Shown here in pieces: positions 14,426 to 22,890 of a stretch of 30,257 bases of DNA. The stretch is from an uncultured Ilumatobacter sp. GTDB lineage: Bacteria > Actinomycetota > Acidimicrobiia > Acidimicrobiales > Ilumatobacteraceae. The position numbers and the translations under genes are program-made. The DNA is taken from assembly GCA_938049325.1 (NCBI GenBank), contig CALICC010000394.1:1-30257 (forward strand). The letters run 5' to 3'. The notes under the pieces were generated by a model, which worked only from the letters and a program-made list of their open reading frames with translations, was not told the origin of the DNA and ran no database searches. Each line of letters starts with the position of its first letter. Within the stretch, counting starts at the first letter, position 1.

Positions 14426-15607
14426 TCAGAGTGAGTAGAGGTTGGCGACGCTGGTGCGCGTGATCTTGTCTCGGGACTCCGCAGAGTAGGTCTCGAACAT
14501 CTCGTCGAGCACCTGAGTCGAGCACGGCCAGGTCGAGTCGGTGTGCGGGTAATCCGAACCCCACAGCAACGTCTCTTCACCGATCAACTCGCGAGTGCCG
14601 AGTGCGGCGGAGTCGTCTTCGATCGTGGCGAAGAACTGTCGCTTCCACACCTCGAGCATGTCGACGGGGGAGCCGATCGAGGAGTCCTTGGCGTATTCGC
14701 GCGCCCAACCTTGCTGCGCCTTGTCGAGCCAGTGGGCGACCCACCCGGCGTTGAATTCTGCGAGCACGAACTTGAGGTTCGGAAACTTCGCGCAGACGCC
14801 GCGAACCATCAGCTCGACCATCGTGTCGTGGATGAGTGTCGGCGAGCCGGCGTACTGGACGACGGGATCGCGAGTGCCCATTGCCTTGACCCAGTCAGGC
14901 AGGTGAGACATGCACGCAACGTGGAAGCCCACCGGCAGGCCGGCCTCTTGTGCGAGCGCCCACATCGGGTCGTACTCCTCATCGCTGTACTTGCGGTCGC
15001 GCGGCGCGTTGCTCGGGATGACGATGCCCTTGTATCCGAGGTCGATCGCCCGGTGCAGTTCTGCGAGCGCGGCGTCGGGGTCCTGCACGGGAAGTGCAGC
15101 GAGGCCGACGAGGCGGCCGTTCGACTTGACCTGCTGGTCAGCCATCCAGTCGTTGTAGTTGCGTTGCGTGGCGATGAGCAGGTCGAGGTCGGGGAGGCTG
15201 AACATGGGGAACCAGCCGGGGTAGAGGACCTCGGCCGAGATGCCGTCGATGTCTTGATCATCAGGACGCCGAGCGCCGTCGCGCAACCCGGGACGCATCG
15301 CTGCGTAACCGCCGGTGAAGTACGCCTGGACTTCGGGGTCGCTGATCGACCCGGTACCCGGCTTGGTGGCGTGCTCGCGCGGCAACGGAGTCTCGTAGTC
15401 GAGGCGAGTACCGGCGAGGCACATCACGGCGACGTTGCGTGAGCGGGCCGGTTGGTTTGGGATCTCGATGTAGTCGCCCTGGTCGCCTTTGTTGACCACT
15501 CGCGGCGCGTCATCGCCGAATTTCTCCGCCAGTCCTGCGTAGGTCTCGGCGGTCTCGAGTGCGTGAGAGTCGGCGGAAATCGGTCGTGGGTCGTTGAGCA
15601 ATGTCAT
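14426..15607 (-). CDS. Amidohydrolase-2 family metal-dependent hydrolase/decarboxylase
   Basis: A 393-aa TIM-barrel enzyme of the amidohydrolase-2 (ACMSD-like) group. The N-terminus ISADSHALE holds the Asp13-x-His15 pattern seen in this subgroup in place of HxH. PVGFHVACMSH in the middle supplies another metal His, and LLWGSDYPHTDSTWP holds the late Asp352 before the C-terminal helix. Relatives hydrolyse or decarboxylate cyclic or aromatic acids. The ATG at 15607 is chosen over an upstream in-frame ATG (15631) because GAGGAG precedes it by about 6 bases and the predicted promoter lies just upstream. It shares its promoter region with the ABC importer genes. Confidence 0.88.
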   Translation of the reverse strand: MTLLNDPRPISADSHALETAETYAGLAEKFGDDAPRVVNKGDQGDYIEIPNQPARSRNVAVMCLAGTRLDYETPLPREHATKPGTGSISDPEVQAYFTGGYAAMRPGLRDGARRPDDQDIDGISAEVLYPGWFPMFSLPDLDLLIATQRNYNDWMADQQVKSNGRLVGLAALPVQDPDAALAELHRAIDLGYKGIVIPSNAPRDRKYSDEEYDPMWALAQEAGLPVGFHVACMSHLPDWVKAMGTRDPVVQYAGSPTLIHDTMVELMVRGVCAKFPNLKFVLAEFNAGWVAHWLDKAQQGWAREYAKDSSIGSPVDMLEVWKRQFFATIEDDSAALGTRELIGEETLLWGSDYPHTDSTWPCSTQVLDEMFETYSAESRDKITRTSVANLYSL

Positions 15608-15629
15608 GGGTTCTCCTCGTTTTTCGGCC

Positions 15630-15659
15630 ACTGTAGCGAGTTAATTGTGTGCAGTTCAA
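15630..15659 (-). promoter_or_regulatory. Amidohydrolase promoter
   Basis: On the - strand: TTGAAC (15659-15654), 18 bases, TACAGT (15635-15630). The start would be near 15623, giving a leader of about 16 bases that includes the AGGAG ribosome site. The spacer contains the shared element TGAACTGCACA. Confidence 0.5.
15648..15658 (-). promoter_or_regulatory. Shared operator-like element, copy A (amidohydrolase side)
   Basis: On the - strand TGAACTGCACA, overlapping the -35 and spacer of the amidohydrolase promoter. It matches copy B at 10 of 11 positions and has the same orientation relative to its own gene. The binding protein is unknown; the TetR protein encoded at 22225 is the nearest candidate. 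Confidence 0.5.
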
Positions 15660-15693
15660 AAATCGATTCTGCAGGTTTCATTGGGAAGTTGTT

Positions 15694-15722
15694 TTGACAC
15701 GGTGGCACAAGTGTGAGTTAAC
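15694..15722 (+). promoter_or_regulatory. ABC importer operon promoter
   Basis: Perfect TTGACA (15694-15699), 17 bases, then GTTAAC (15717-15722) as a weak -10, or TTAACT with 18 bases. The leader would be about 35 bases and lacks a clear Shine-Dalgarno sequence. A strong -35 with a poor -10 overlapped by the shared element suits regulated expression. Confidence 0.45.
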
Positions 15723-15728
15723 TGCACA
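15718..15728 (+). promoter_or_regulatory. Shared operator-like element, copy B (importer side)
   Basis: TTAACTGCACA overlaps the presumed -10 of the importer promoter. Copies A and B are 70 bp apart and form an inverted pair across the divergent promoter region. Confidence 0.5.
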
Positions 15729-15763
15729 TCGGTCACATAACTCTCTTCACGAACCGAGCTCTC

Positions 15764-17497
15764 ATGAATCGCTTCCGATCCCGTTCCGCAGTCCTGTTCG
15801 CCAGTGCCGCTCTCTTCGTCGCTTCGTGCGCCGGTGGCAGCGACGAACCCGCCGCCACGGACGAACCCGCCGCATCGGCCGATGTCGCCGACCCAGCGAC
15901 AAGCACCGGCACCTCGGACACCGATGTTGACACGTCGGGAGGCGACACGGCGCAGAGCGACGTGGTCCCGCTCGAAGACGACGACCAGCTGACGAGTGCC
16001 GGCGAAGGTGCGGGGTCGGAAGATCTGGTGGCGCAGTCAGGGGGCGAGCTCGTGTGGGCACTGCCTGCTGACGGCACCGGCTTCGACACGACCAGCAGCG
16101 TGCGTGCCGGCTCGATCCGGCTGATCACCGCGTTGTCGGACCCTCTGGTCACGCTGGACGTGAACGCTGACTGGCATCCGAATCTCGCCGAGTCGCTCGT
16201 GCCGAACGACGACTTCACCTCCTGGACGATCACCATGCGGCCGGGAGTGACGTTCCACGACGGTGAGCCGGTCGACGCCGAAGCCGTCCGCGCCAATCTG
16301 CAGGCGTACAAGGACAGCTCGACGGTCGGCTTCGCGCTCGGATCAGTCGATTTGATCAGTGCCGTCGACGAGATGACGGTCCGCGTCGACATGAGCGCCC
16401 CGTGGGCGGCGTTCCCGTACTCGCTCGTCGGGCAGCTCGGATGGATGGTGTCGCCCGAAACACTCGGCACGAACGAGACCTTCGTCAGCACTGGCCCGTT
16501 CATGCTCGAGAGTTGGGTGGCTCGCGACAGTGCGCGCGTCGTACGCAACCCGAACTACTGGCGCGAGGGGATGCCGTACCTCGATGCCATCGATTTCAAG
16601 TTCGTGTCCGAGCAGACCGTGCGCCGTCAGGCGTTCGACGCCGGTGACGTGATGGGCTTCCACAGCCCGAGTGCTGCAGACATCGTCGAGTTCCTCGACG
16701 ACGACGAGGTCGATGCGTGGATCGGCACAGCCGGAGCGAATGAGTACTACTGGATTCTGAACACGGCTGAGGCGCCGTTCGACGACCTGCGCGTCCGCCG
16801 CGCGCTCGCGCACTCGATCGACGTGCAGTTCCTCATCGACACGTTCCGCGAAGGACTCACGACACCCGCCACCGGTCCGCTCAACCCCTCGAACCGCTGG
16901 TACGCGGAGAACAACTACCCGGCCTTCGATCCGGCCGCCGCCCAGGCACTGGTCGACGAGTACGAAGCCGAGGTCGGCCCGATCGAGTTCGTGATCACCC
17001 TGGAAACCAACTCCGACGTGCTCGAGGTGCTCGAAGTGGTCACCTCGTTCCTCGCCGACGTCGGCATCGACATGACGATCGAGGAGATCGGCCCGGGCCA
17101 GTCGGTTGCGCGGATCCTCTCCGACGAGTTCCAAGCCGTCTCCACCTTCGGTCACGGTGCGCCCGACCCCGACGGCTTCTACGTGCTGTTCCACTCGTCG
17201 TCGGGTCCGCTCAACATCTCGAACTTGGTGAGCGCCGACATCGACGAAGGTCTCGACCTCGGTCGCAACAACGTCGACGAGCAAGCTCGAGCCGACGGCT
17301 ATGCACAGTTTCTCCGGGGGCTCGGCGACGACGTGCCGATGATCTGGTTCGACCACCTGAACGGGGTCGAAGCCGTCGTCACGATCCCGCAGATCCACGG
17401 CATCGGCGTGCCGGGCACGTTGCCCGACGGCGGTGCCCAACTGCCGATGACGAACGGGGTGTTCTTCTCCTGGCACGACGTGTGGCTCGAACAGTGA
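15764..17497 (+). CDS. ABC transporter substrate-binding lipoprotein (family 5, peptide/nickel type)
   Basis: A 577-aa solute receptor of an ABC importer. The signal ends in a lipobox (ALFVASC, Cys22), followed by an acidic Ala/Asp/Thr linker to about residue 90. The binding domain then shows family-5 landmarks: LITALSDPLVTLD, PNLAESLVPNDDFTSWTITMRPGVTFHDGEPVDAEAV, STGPFMLESW and VRNPNYWREGMPYLD, with VRRALAHSIDVQFLI in the second lobe. The family binds peptides, nickel, opines or other small molecules. The divergent amidohydrolase and Rieske genes suggest an aromatic or amide ligand rather than peptides (inference). First gene of the importer operon. Confidence 0.92.
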   Translation: MNRFRSRSAVLFASAALFVASCAGGSDEPAATDEPAASADVADPATSTGTSDTDVDTSGGDTAQSDVVPLEDDDQLTSAGEGAGSEDLVAQSGGELVWALPADGTGFDTTSSVRAGSIRLITALSDPLVTLDVNADWHPNLAESLVPNDDFTSWTITMRPGVTFHDGEPVDAEAVRANLQAYKDSSTVGFALGSVDLISAVDEMTVRVDMSAPWAAFPYSLVGQLGWMVSPETLGTNETFVSTGPFMLESWVARDSARVVRNPNYWREGMPYLDAIDFKFVSEQTVRRQAFDAGDVMGFHSPSAADIVEFLDDDEVDAWIGTAGANEYYWILNTAEAPFDDLRVRRALAHSIDVQFLIDTFREGLTTPATGPLNPSNRWYAENNYPAFDPAAAQALVDEYEAEVGPIEFVITLETNSDVLEVLEVVTSFLADVGIDMTIEEIGPGQSVARILSDEFQAVSTFGHGAPDPDGFYVLFHSSSGPLNISNLVSADIDEGLDLGRNNVDEQARADGYAQFLRGLGDDVPMIWFDHLNGVEAVVTIPQIHGIGVPGTLPDGGAQLPMTNGVFFSWHDVWLEQ

Positions 17498-17531
17498 CGC
17501 GCGTCCGGTCAAGCCGGGAGGCGAGCTGCGC

Positions 17532-18488
17532 GTGCTGCTAGTCGCACGCCGGCTCGTCCGGTTGACCATCGTCTTGCTGGCCGTGACGTTCTTCACGTTC
17601 TTCCTGCTCGACCGATCTCCCGGCGACCCCGCAGCCGCGCTCGCCGGGGAGAACGCGACCGAGGAGGTGATCGAGCAGAAGCGCGCGGAACTCGGTCTTG
17701 ACCGTCCGCTCGTCGAGCGTTACGTCGACTGGTTGGGTGGTGCGGTTCAGCTGGACTTCGGTGACTCGATCGTGACCGCGGGACTGTCGAGCTGGGACCT
17801 GATCCGCGAATCGCTCCCGAAGACCCTCGAGCTGATGATCTTGGCGGAGTTGATGGCGATTGCCATCTCGGTGCCACTGGCGATGGCATCGGCGACGCGC
17901 CCCGGTGGTCTCGTCGATCGCATGGCCTCCTCGACGGCGTTCGGGTTACTCGCGCTGCCATCGTTCGTGCTCGGCATCTATCTGGCATTCGTGTTCGGCG
18001 TGCATCTGGGGTGGTTCCCGACCATCGTGAACAGACTGCCCGGTCTCAACGACGACCCACTCGAGAATCTTCGTCAGATGTTCCTGCCGTCGTTGACGCT
18101 CGCCCTCAATCTGGTCGCGGTGTATCACCGGCTGTTGCGCAGCGATCTCATCGAAACGCTCCAGGAAGACTTCGTGGTCCTCGCTCAGGTGCGCGGTCTG
18201 AGTGATCGTCGCATCATGTGGCGCCACGTTTTGCGTCCATCGTCGCTGAACTTCACCACTGCGGTCGGCCTCAACGTGGCCGGCTTGATCGGCGGGGCGT
18301 TGATCATCGAGGTGCTCTTCTCGATCAACGGCATGGGACGCCTCGTGATCGAGTCGGTGGTCCTCGAGGACTTCAACGTCGTCGCAGCGGTCGTCGCGCT
18401 GCTCACCGTCGGGTACGTCACCATGAACTTCGTCGTCGACCTGCTCTACTCCGTTCTCGATCCCAGGATCCGCCATGGCGCCCGTTGA
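17532..18488 (+). CDS. ABC transporter permease (DppB/OppB type)
   Basis: A 318-aa inner-membrane permease with an N-terminal transmembrane helix (LVRLTIVLLAVTFFTFFLL) bearing the DppB-type segment DRSPGDPAAALAGENAT, then about five further helices. The cytoplasmic EAA loop that docks on the ATPase reads LAQVRGLSDRRIMWRHVLRPSSLNF. The start is GTG 17532, with GGGAGG about 11 bases upstream. It ends inside the next gene (14-base overlap), so translation is coupled. Confidence 0.9.
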   Translation: MLLVARRLVRLTIVLLAVTFFTFFLLDRSPGDPAAALAGENATEEVIEQKRAELGLDRPLVERYVDWLGGAVQLDFGDSIVTAGLSSWDLIRESLPKTLELMILAELMAIAISVPLAMASATRPGGLVDRMASSTAFGLLALPSFVLGIYLAFVFGVHLGWFPTIVNRLPGLNDDPLENLRQMFLPSLTLALNLVAVYHRLLRSDLIETLQEDFVVLAQVRGLSDRRIMWRHVLRPSSLNFTTAVGLNVAGLIGGALIIEVLFSINGMGRLVIESVVLEDFNVVAAVVALLTVGYVTMNFVVDLLYSVLDPRIRHGAR

Positions 18489-20490
18489 CGCCACCGCCGT
18501 GTTGAACGACGTTGGCGAACGCGCTGCGGTCTCGCCGTCAGCCGACATCGCATCGACCGGAGCATCGCAGTCGACGCCGCCACCGCGAGCTCTCGGGGTG
18601 ACCTTCTGGTTGGCCGCGGGCTGGATCGCAGTGCTGTTGTTCGTTGCCGTGTTTGCCGACCTGCTGCCAGTGCGCGATCCCGACGCTCTCGGAATTCGTA
18701 CTCGCGAGGTGGAGAAGTTCGAGCGGCCGGGATGGAACGCCCCATTCGGTGGCGACGGCGTTGGTCACGATCAGTTCGCTCGCGTGATCGCGGGGACACG
18801 ACCGGCGTTGATCATCGGCATCAGCGTGACGCTCATCGGTGGCCTCATCGGGATGGCAGTCGGGCTCGCCTCGGGGTACCTCCGCGGAAAGCTCGACGCA
18901 GTGAGCGCGTTGCTGATCGACATGGCGCTCGCGTTCCCCGGGTTGGTCCTGGTCATCGCGGTGCGTGCCGCGTTCGGCAACTCGATCTACGTCTTCGTCG
19001 CGCTGTTCTCGGTTGCCAGCGTCCCGGCGTACGCCCGCATCGTGCGTGGCGCCACGTTGTCGTTGTCGGAGCGCGCGTTTGTCGACGTCGCGCAGGCGAT
19101 GGGTGCGTCCAAGCTGAGGATCCTGTGGCGCGAGCTCGCACCGAACATCGCTGTCCCGGCACTGGCGTTCGCATTCATCGGCTTCGCGCTCGTCATCGTT
19201 GCCGAGGGTGGGCTCGCGTTCGTCGGGCTGTCGCTCGACCAGATCACCTGGGGTCAGTTGATCGCGGACGGAACCGGCGAGATCAACGAGCACCCTCACG
19301 TCTCGCTGATCCCAGCCACCGTGATGTTCCTGACGATTCTGTCGTTCAACCTGGTCGGCGACGGCATCAGATCGCACTTCGCACCACGCGAGGTCGCCAC
19401 CCGCCGTCGCTTCCGTACCGAGGGTCCGCCGTCGCCATCGAGCGGCGGCTCGACGCTGCGCGTGGACCAGCTCCGCACCACCTTGCACACGCAGTCGGGA
19501 GACGTTCGTGTGGTCGACGACGTGTCGTTCGAGCTCGACGCCGGAGACTGCCTCGCGATCGTCGGCGAGTCGGGGTCGGGCAAGACGATGATGCTGCGGT
19601 CGATCGTCGGCGCGTTCGCGCTCGCCGATGTCACCCGGTCGGGCACGGTCGAGGTCGAAGGAACCGACATGCTCCGCATCGCTCCGGACGAGCTGCGATC
19701 CGTGCTCGGTTCTCACATCGGCATGGTGCCGCAGAACCCACTCACGGCACTCAACCCCGTCCGCCGAATCGAGACGCAGATCATCGAGCCGATGCGAGCG
19801 CACCGGTCGATATCAAAATCACAGGCACGCGCCGAAGCGCTGGAACTGATGCAACACGTCGGTATCCCCGATCCGGAGCGACGGTTGCGTGACTATCCGC
19901 ACCAACTGTCGGGAGGTATGCGCCAACGAATCACGATCGCGATCGCACTGGCCAACCAACCGAAGCTGCTGCTCGCCGACGAGCCCACGACCGCACTCGA
20001 CGTCACGGTGCAAGACCAGATTCTTCGACTGCTCCTCGGGCTACAGCGCGATCTCGAGATGGCGATGATCCTCGTCACGCACGACCTCGCGGTAGTGCGT
20101 GGGTTCGCTGACCGGGTGGCGATCGCGTATGGCGGCCAACTCGTCGAGTCCGGCACGATCGAACGCATCTTCAACGACCCGAAGCACCGCTACACCGCGG
20201 CGCTGCTGAGCTCCGTTCCCGACCTCGAACTCGAACCGCACTCGCGGCTCGTCACCATCGAAGGGCAGCCTCCGCCGCTCATCGACCCGTCGCCCGGCTG
20301 CCGCTTCGCGCCGCGTTGCCCGGCGGCCACCGACCTCTGCCACACCACCGAACCCGAGCGCACCGATGACGAGGACCGGTGGTTCCGTTGCCACTTTCCC
20401 GTCACCGGGGACGCCGAGATCGAGACGGCTGGTAGTCGCTCCACGCGCCCAGCCGATGCCATCCGGGCTGAGACGCAAGGAGTGAACTGA
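18475..20490 (+). CDS. ABC transporter permease-ATPase fusion (DppC-DppD type)
   Basis: 671 aa combining two importer subunits. Residues 1-305 are a DppC-like permease with several membrane helices and the EAA loop AFVDVAQAMGASKLRILWRELAPN at about 201-224. After a Ser/Pro/Gly-rich joint (about 306-326), residues 327-650 are an ATPase: Walker A GESGSGKT at 364-371, Q-loop Gln420, signature LSGGMRQR at 478-485, Walker B LLLADEP, H-loop His536, and the Cys-bearing oligopeptide-transport tail CRFAPRCPAATDLC near 615-635. Single-chain DppCD fusions are known in actinobacteria. It overlaps the neighbouring genes at both ends. Confidence 0.92.
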   Translation: MAPVDATAVLNDVGERAAVSPSADIASTGASQSTPPPRALGVTFWLAAGWIAVLLFVAVFADLLPVRDPDALGIRTREVEKFERPGWNAPFGGDGVGHDQFARVIAGTRPALIIGISVTLIGGLIGMAVGLASGYLRGKLDAVSALLIDMALAFPGLVLVIAVRAAFGNSIYVFVALFSVASVPAYARIVRGATLSLSERAFVDVAQAMGASKLRILWRELAPNIAVPALAFAFIGFALVIVAEGGLAFVGLSLDQITWGQLIADGTGEINEHPHVSLIPATVMFLTILSFNLVGDGIRSHFAPREVATRRRFRTEGPPSPSSGGSTLRVDQLRTTLHTQSGDVRVVDDVSFELDAGDCLAIVGESGSGKTMMLRSIVGAFALADVTRSGTVEVEGTDMLRIAPDELRSVLGSHIGMVPQNPLTALNPVRRIETQIIEPMRAHRSISKSQARAEALELMQHVGIPDPERRLRDYPHQLSGGMRQRITIAIALANQPKLLLADEPTTALDVTVQDQILRLLLGLQRDLEMAMILVTHDLAVVRGFADRVAIAYGGQLVESGTIERIFNDPKHRYTAALLSSVPDLELEPHSRLVTIEGQPPPLIDPSPGCRFAPRCPAATDLCHTTEPERTDDEDRWFRCHFPVTGDAEIETAGSRSTRPADAIRAETQGVN

Positions 20491-21473
20491 TGGCAGGGAC
20501 CGGTCGCGCCGCGCTTCACGATGATGCCGTTCTCCGTGTCGTCGACCTCGTGGTCGAATACCCACTCGACCGCAAGAACGTGGTGCACGCGGTGTCGGGA
20601 GTGACGTTCGACATTCAGAAGGGAACGACGCTCGGCATCGTGGGGGAGTCGGGTTGCGGCAAGACCACCGTCGGTCGAGCGATCATGCAGCTCGAACGTC
20701 CGACCTCTGGCTCGGTCGAACTCGACGGTGCCGACGTGACGCAGATGACCCGACGCGAACTGCGCGCCGCACGTCGGTCGATGCAGATGATCTTCCAGGA
20801 TCCGGTGTCGTCGCTCAATCCGAGTCGACGGGTCAAAGACCTGGTCCGCGAAGGGCTCGAAGTGTGGGGACTCTCCGAGGCCGACATGCCACCCGGACGG
20901 ATCGACGATCTCATGGCATCGGTTGGCTTGGGCGGTCCCGCGGTCGGAGAGCGACGTCCGCACGAGTTCTCTGGCGGTCAATGCCAACGCATCCGTATCG
21001 CCCGTGCGCTCGTCACCGATCCTGAAGTTCTGATTCTCGACGAGCCGGCGTCGGCACTCGACGTCTCGGTGCAGGCTCAGATCCTCAACCTGCTCGAGGA
21101 CCTGAAGGAAGAATTCGGCCTGACGATGTTGTTCATCAGTCATGACCTCGCCGTGGTGCGCAACGTGTCGGACCGCGTGATGGTGATGTATCTCGGGAAG
21201 GTCTGCGAGATCGCACCCAACTCGTCGTTGTTCGACCAGCCGACGCATCCCTACACACGGGCGCTCCTCGCGTCGATTCCAGGCCACCAGCTTGACCTCC
21301 CGCCGGCCGCCGAGCTCATCAGCGGAGAGATTCCGTCGCCGATCGACCCGCCGTCCGGGTGTCGATTCCGTACTCGCTGCCCGCACGCAACCGAGCGGTG
21401 CGCTGCCGAAGAGCCGACCCTCGTCGAGACCAGTCCGGGCCACTTCACGGCCTGTCACTACCCACACCACTAG
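20490..21473 (+). CDS. ABC transporter ATP-binding protein (DppF/OppF type)
   Basis: A 327-aa second ATPase of the importer. Walker A is GESGCGKT at 52-59, the Q-loop FQDPVSSLNP at about 102-111, the signature FSGGQCQR near 160-167 (Phe and Cys instead of the usual Leu and Arg), Walker B VLILDEPASALD and switch SHD at 217-219. The C-terminus has the OppF/DppF tail CRFRTRCPHATERC. The ATG shares its A with the TGA of the fusion gene (TGATG), indicating co-translation and 1:1 assembly. Confidence 0.92.
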   Translation: MAGTGRAALHDDAVLRVVDLVVEYPLDRKNVVHAVSGVTFDIQKGTTLGIVGESGCGKTTVGRAIMQLERPTSGSVELDGADVTQMTRRELRAARRSMQMIFQDPVSSLNPSRRVKDLVREGLEVWGLSEADMPPGRIDDLMASVGLGGPAVGERRPHEFSGGQCQRIRIARALVTDPEVLILDEPASALDVSVQAQILNLLEDLKEEFGLTMLFISHDLAVVRNVSDRVMVMYLGKVCEIAPNSSLFDQPTHPYTRALLASIPGHQLDLPPAAELISGEIPSPIDPPSGCRFRTRCPHATERCAAEEPTLVETSPGHFTACHYPHH

Positions 21474-21506
21474 GCGTAGCCGTAGCAGCAACACAAGGAG
21501 CAAGAG

Positions 21507-22211
21507 ATGTCCGAACCCATCGTGAACCGAGCCTTCGCCGAGAAGTTCCTCACCGCGGTCGACCGACCCTTCGAGTACGGCGTGTACTTCCTCTTCCACG
21601 ACTGGTGGGCCGAAGCGCCGCAGGACGCGATCGACGCGTACGTCGAACAGTTCATGGCAATCCCGGGAGCTGCTGAGTTCCTCGAGGAGCGATACCTCGC
21701 AGACCCCATCGAGGTCGCCGACCTCGAGCAGTGCGCTCCCGGCACGCTGGGCGCTGCGTACCGGAGCTTCATCGTCGACAACAACCTCGAAGCGAACCTC
21801 GCTCGGAACTACCAGGACTTCAACGAGGAACTGCACAGTGATGGCACGCTCGACCGGCTGCCCGACGAGCTCAGCTACGCCATCGTCCGAGGTTTCCAGA
21901 CGCACGACTTCAACCACGTCATCACCGGCTTCAGTCCGGCACCGCTGGGTGAGCTCGCACAATCCGCGTTCCACGCAGCGCAGTCCCATTCGCCTTACAA
22001 CGCCTTTCGTATCGCCGTCACCAACGCGTACACGGCATTCGTGAACCCGGCTGCCGCCGCGGACACGATGAACGCCTTCATGACGGGTTGGGGACTCGGG
22101 CAGCAGTCCGAGAACCTGAGTTGTCTTCGGTGGGAGGACGAGCTGGACACACCGCTCGCCGAACTGCGCGCCCGAGCTGGTATCGATACGTCGACGTACG
22201 CCGACTACTGA
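21507..22211 (+). CDS. Coq4-family protein
   Basis: A 234-aa helical protein with the Coq4 signature HDxxH-x11-E: His133, Asp134, His137 and Glu149 in QTHDFNHVITGFSPAPLGE, plus the upstream PGTLGAAYRSFIVDNNL. In mitochondria and some bacteria Coq4 acts in ubiquinone synthesis, binding metal through this motif and removing the C1 carboxyl of the ring precursor. Actinobacteria generally use menaquinone, so here the protein more likely modifies another aromatic or isoprenoid compound, perhaps the imported one (inference). AGGAG about 6 bases before the ATG sets the start. It follows the importer ATPase by 33 bases and precedes the TetR gene by 13, in one operon. Confidence 0.82.
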   Translation: MSEPIVNRAFAEKFLTAVDRPFEYGVYFLFHDWWAEAPQDAIDAYVEQFMAIPGAAEFLEERYLADPIEVADLEQCAPGTLGAAYRSFIVDNNLEANLARNYQDFNEELHSDGTLDRLPDELSYAIVRGFQTHDFNHVITGFSPAPLGELAQSAFHAAQSHSPYNAFRIAVTNAYTAFVNPAAAADTMNAFMTGWGLGQQSENLSCLRWEDELDTPLAELRARAGIDTSTYADY

Positions 22212-22224
22212 TCACGGAGACCCG

Positions 22225-22890
22225 ATGGCACGACCGGTCGCAACCGCAGCGCAACGAGCAGCACAGCGTCAACGCATACGCGACGCTGCGCGCGCTCTCT
22301 ACGACGAGCACGGCATAGAGGCGGTCACCGTTCGCCGCGTCGCCGACCAGGCGGGCCTCGCTCAAGGCACGATCTACAAGTACTTCCGAAATCACGTCGA
22401 CCTCGTCCGCTCGCTGTGGCTCGAACCCATCCAGCAGGCGGGCGACGTCGTGGAAAAGATTGCGGCGAGCGTGAGCGATCCCGCCCAACGGCTTCGCGCA
22501 ATCCTCACGTACTACCGCGACTTCGTCATCGAGAACCCCGACGTCCATCGCGGGATCCTGCTCTTCGTCCGAGGGCCGAGCCACTGGGAACCCGACCCGC
22601 AACCGCTCGATGCGCTCCCGCTGTACCGCAACCTGCGGCTCACCCTCGAGGAATTGCACGACGCGGGCCAACTGGTCGGCGGTGAGCCCGACCGTGTGGC
22701 GGAGCTGCTCTGGGCCGCGATGCACGGCTCACTCGGGCTGGCAATCAACTCCGACATCTACGAAGTCACCCCCGGCGCTGCGCTCAGTGGCCGGATGCTC
22801 GAGTTCCTACTGCAAGCGATTCTCCCAGCTGGGGTTCCGGACCCAGCTCCCACCACGAAGGACCACCGCACGCATGCCAACACCTCATAG
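22225..22890 (+). CDS. TetR-family transcriptional regulator
   Basis: A 221-aa regulator. The N-terminal helix-turn-helix lies at about residues 17-63 (RIRDAARALYDEHGIEAVTVRRVADQAGLAQGTIYKYFRNHVDLVRSL). The C-terminal ligand domain includes RGPSHWEPDPQPLDALPLYRN, not characteristic of a known subgroup. CGGAGA six bases before the ATG is the ribosome site. It lies in the importer operon and overlaps the esterase start by 17 bases. It is the best candidate for the protein that reads the shared TnAACTGCACA elements upstream, but that is unproven. Confidence 0.9.
   Translation: MARPVATAAQRAAQRQRIRDAARALYDEHGIEAVTVRRVADQAGLAQGTIYKYFRNHVDLVRSLWLEPIQQAGDVVEKIAASVSDPAQRLRAILTYYRDFVIENPDVHRGILLFVRGPSHWEPDPQPLDALPLYRNLRLTLEELHDAGQLVGGEPDRVAELLWAAMHGSLGLAINSDIYEVTPGAALSGRMLEFLLQAILPAGVPDPAPTTKDHRTHANTS

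Noticed and set aside
16343..17596. 417-codon - strand frame opposite the binding-protein gene
   Set aside because: Antisense shadow of the substrate-binding lipoprotein with no recognisable domain.
21829..21837. A third AACTGCACA copy
   Set aside because: It lies inside the Coq4-like coding sequence with no promoter nearby; one chance copy of a 9-mer in 30 kb is not surprising.
20190..21989. 599-codon - strand frame opposite the ATPase and Coq4 genes
   Set aside because: Spans three clear + strand genes and has no family motif.
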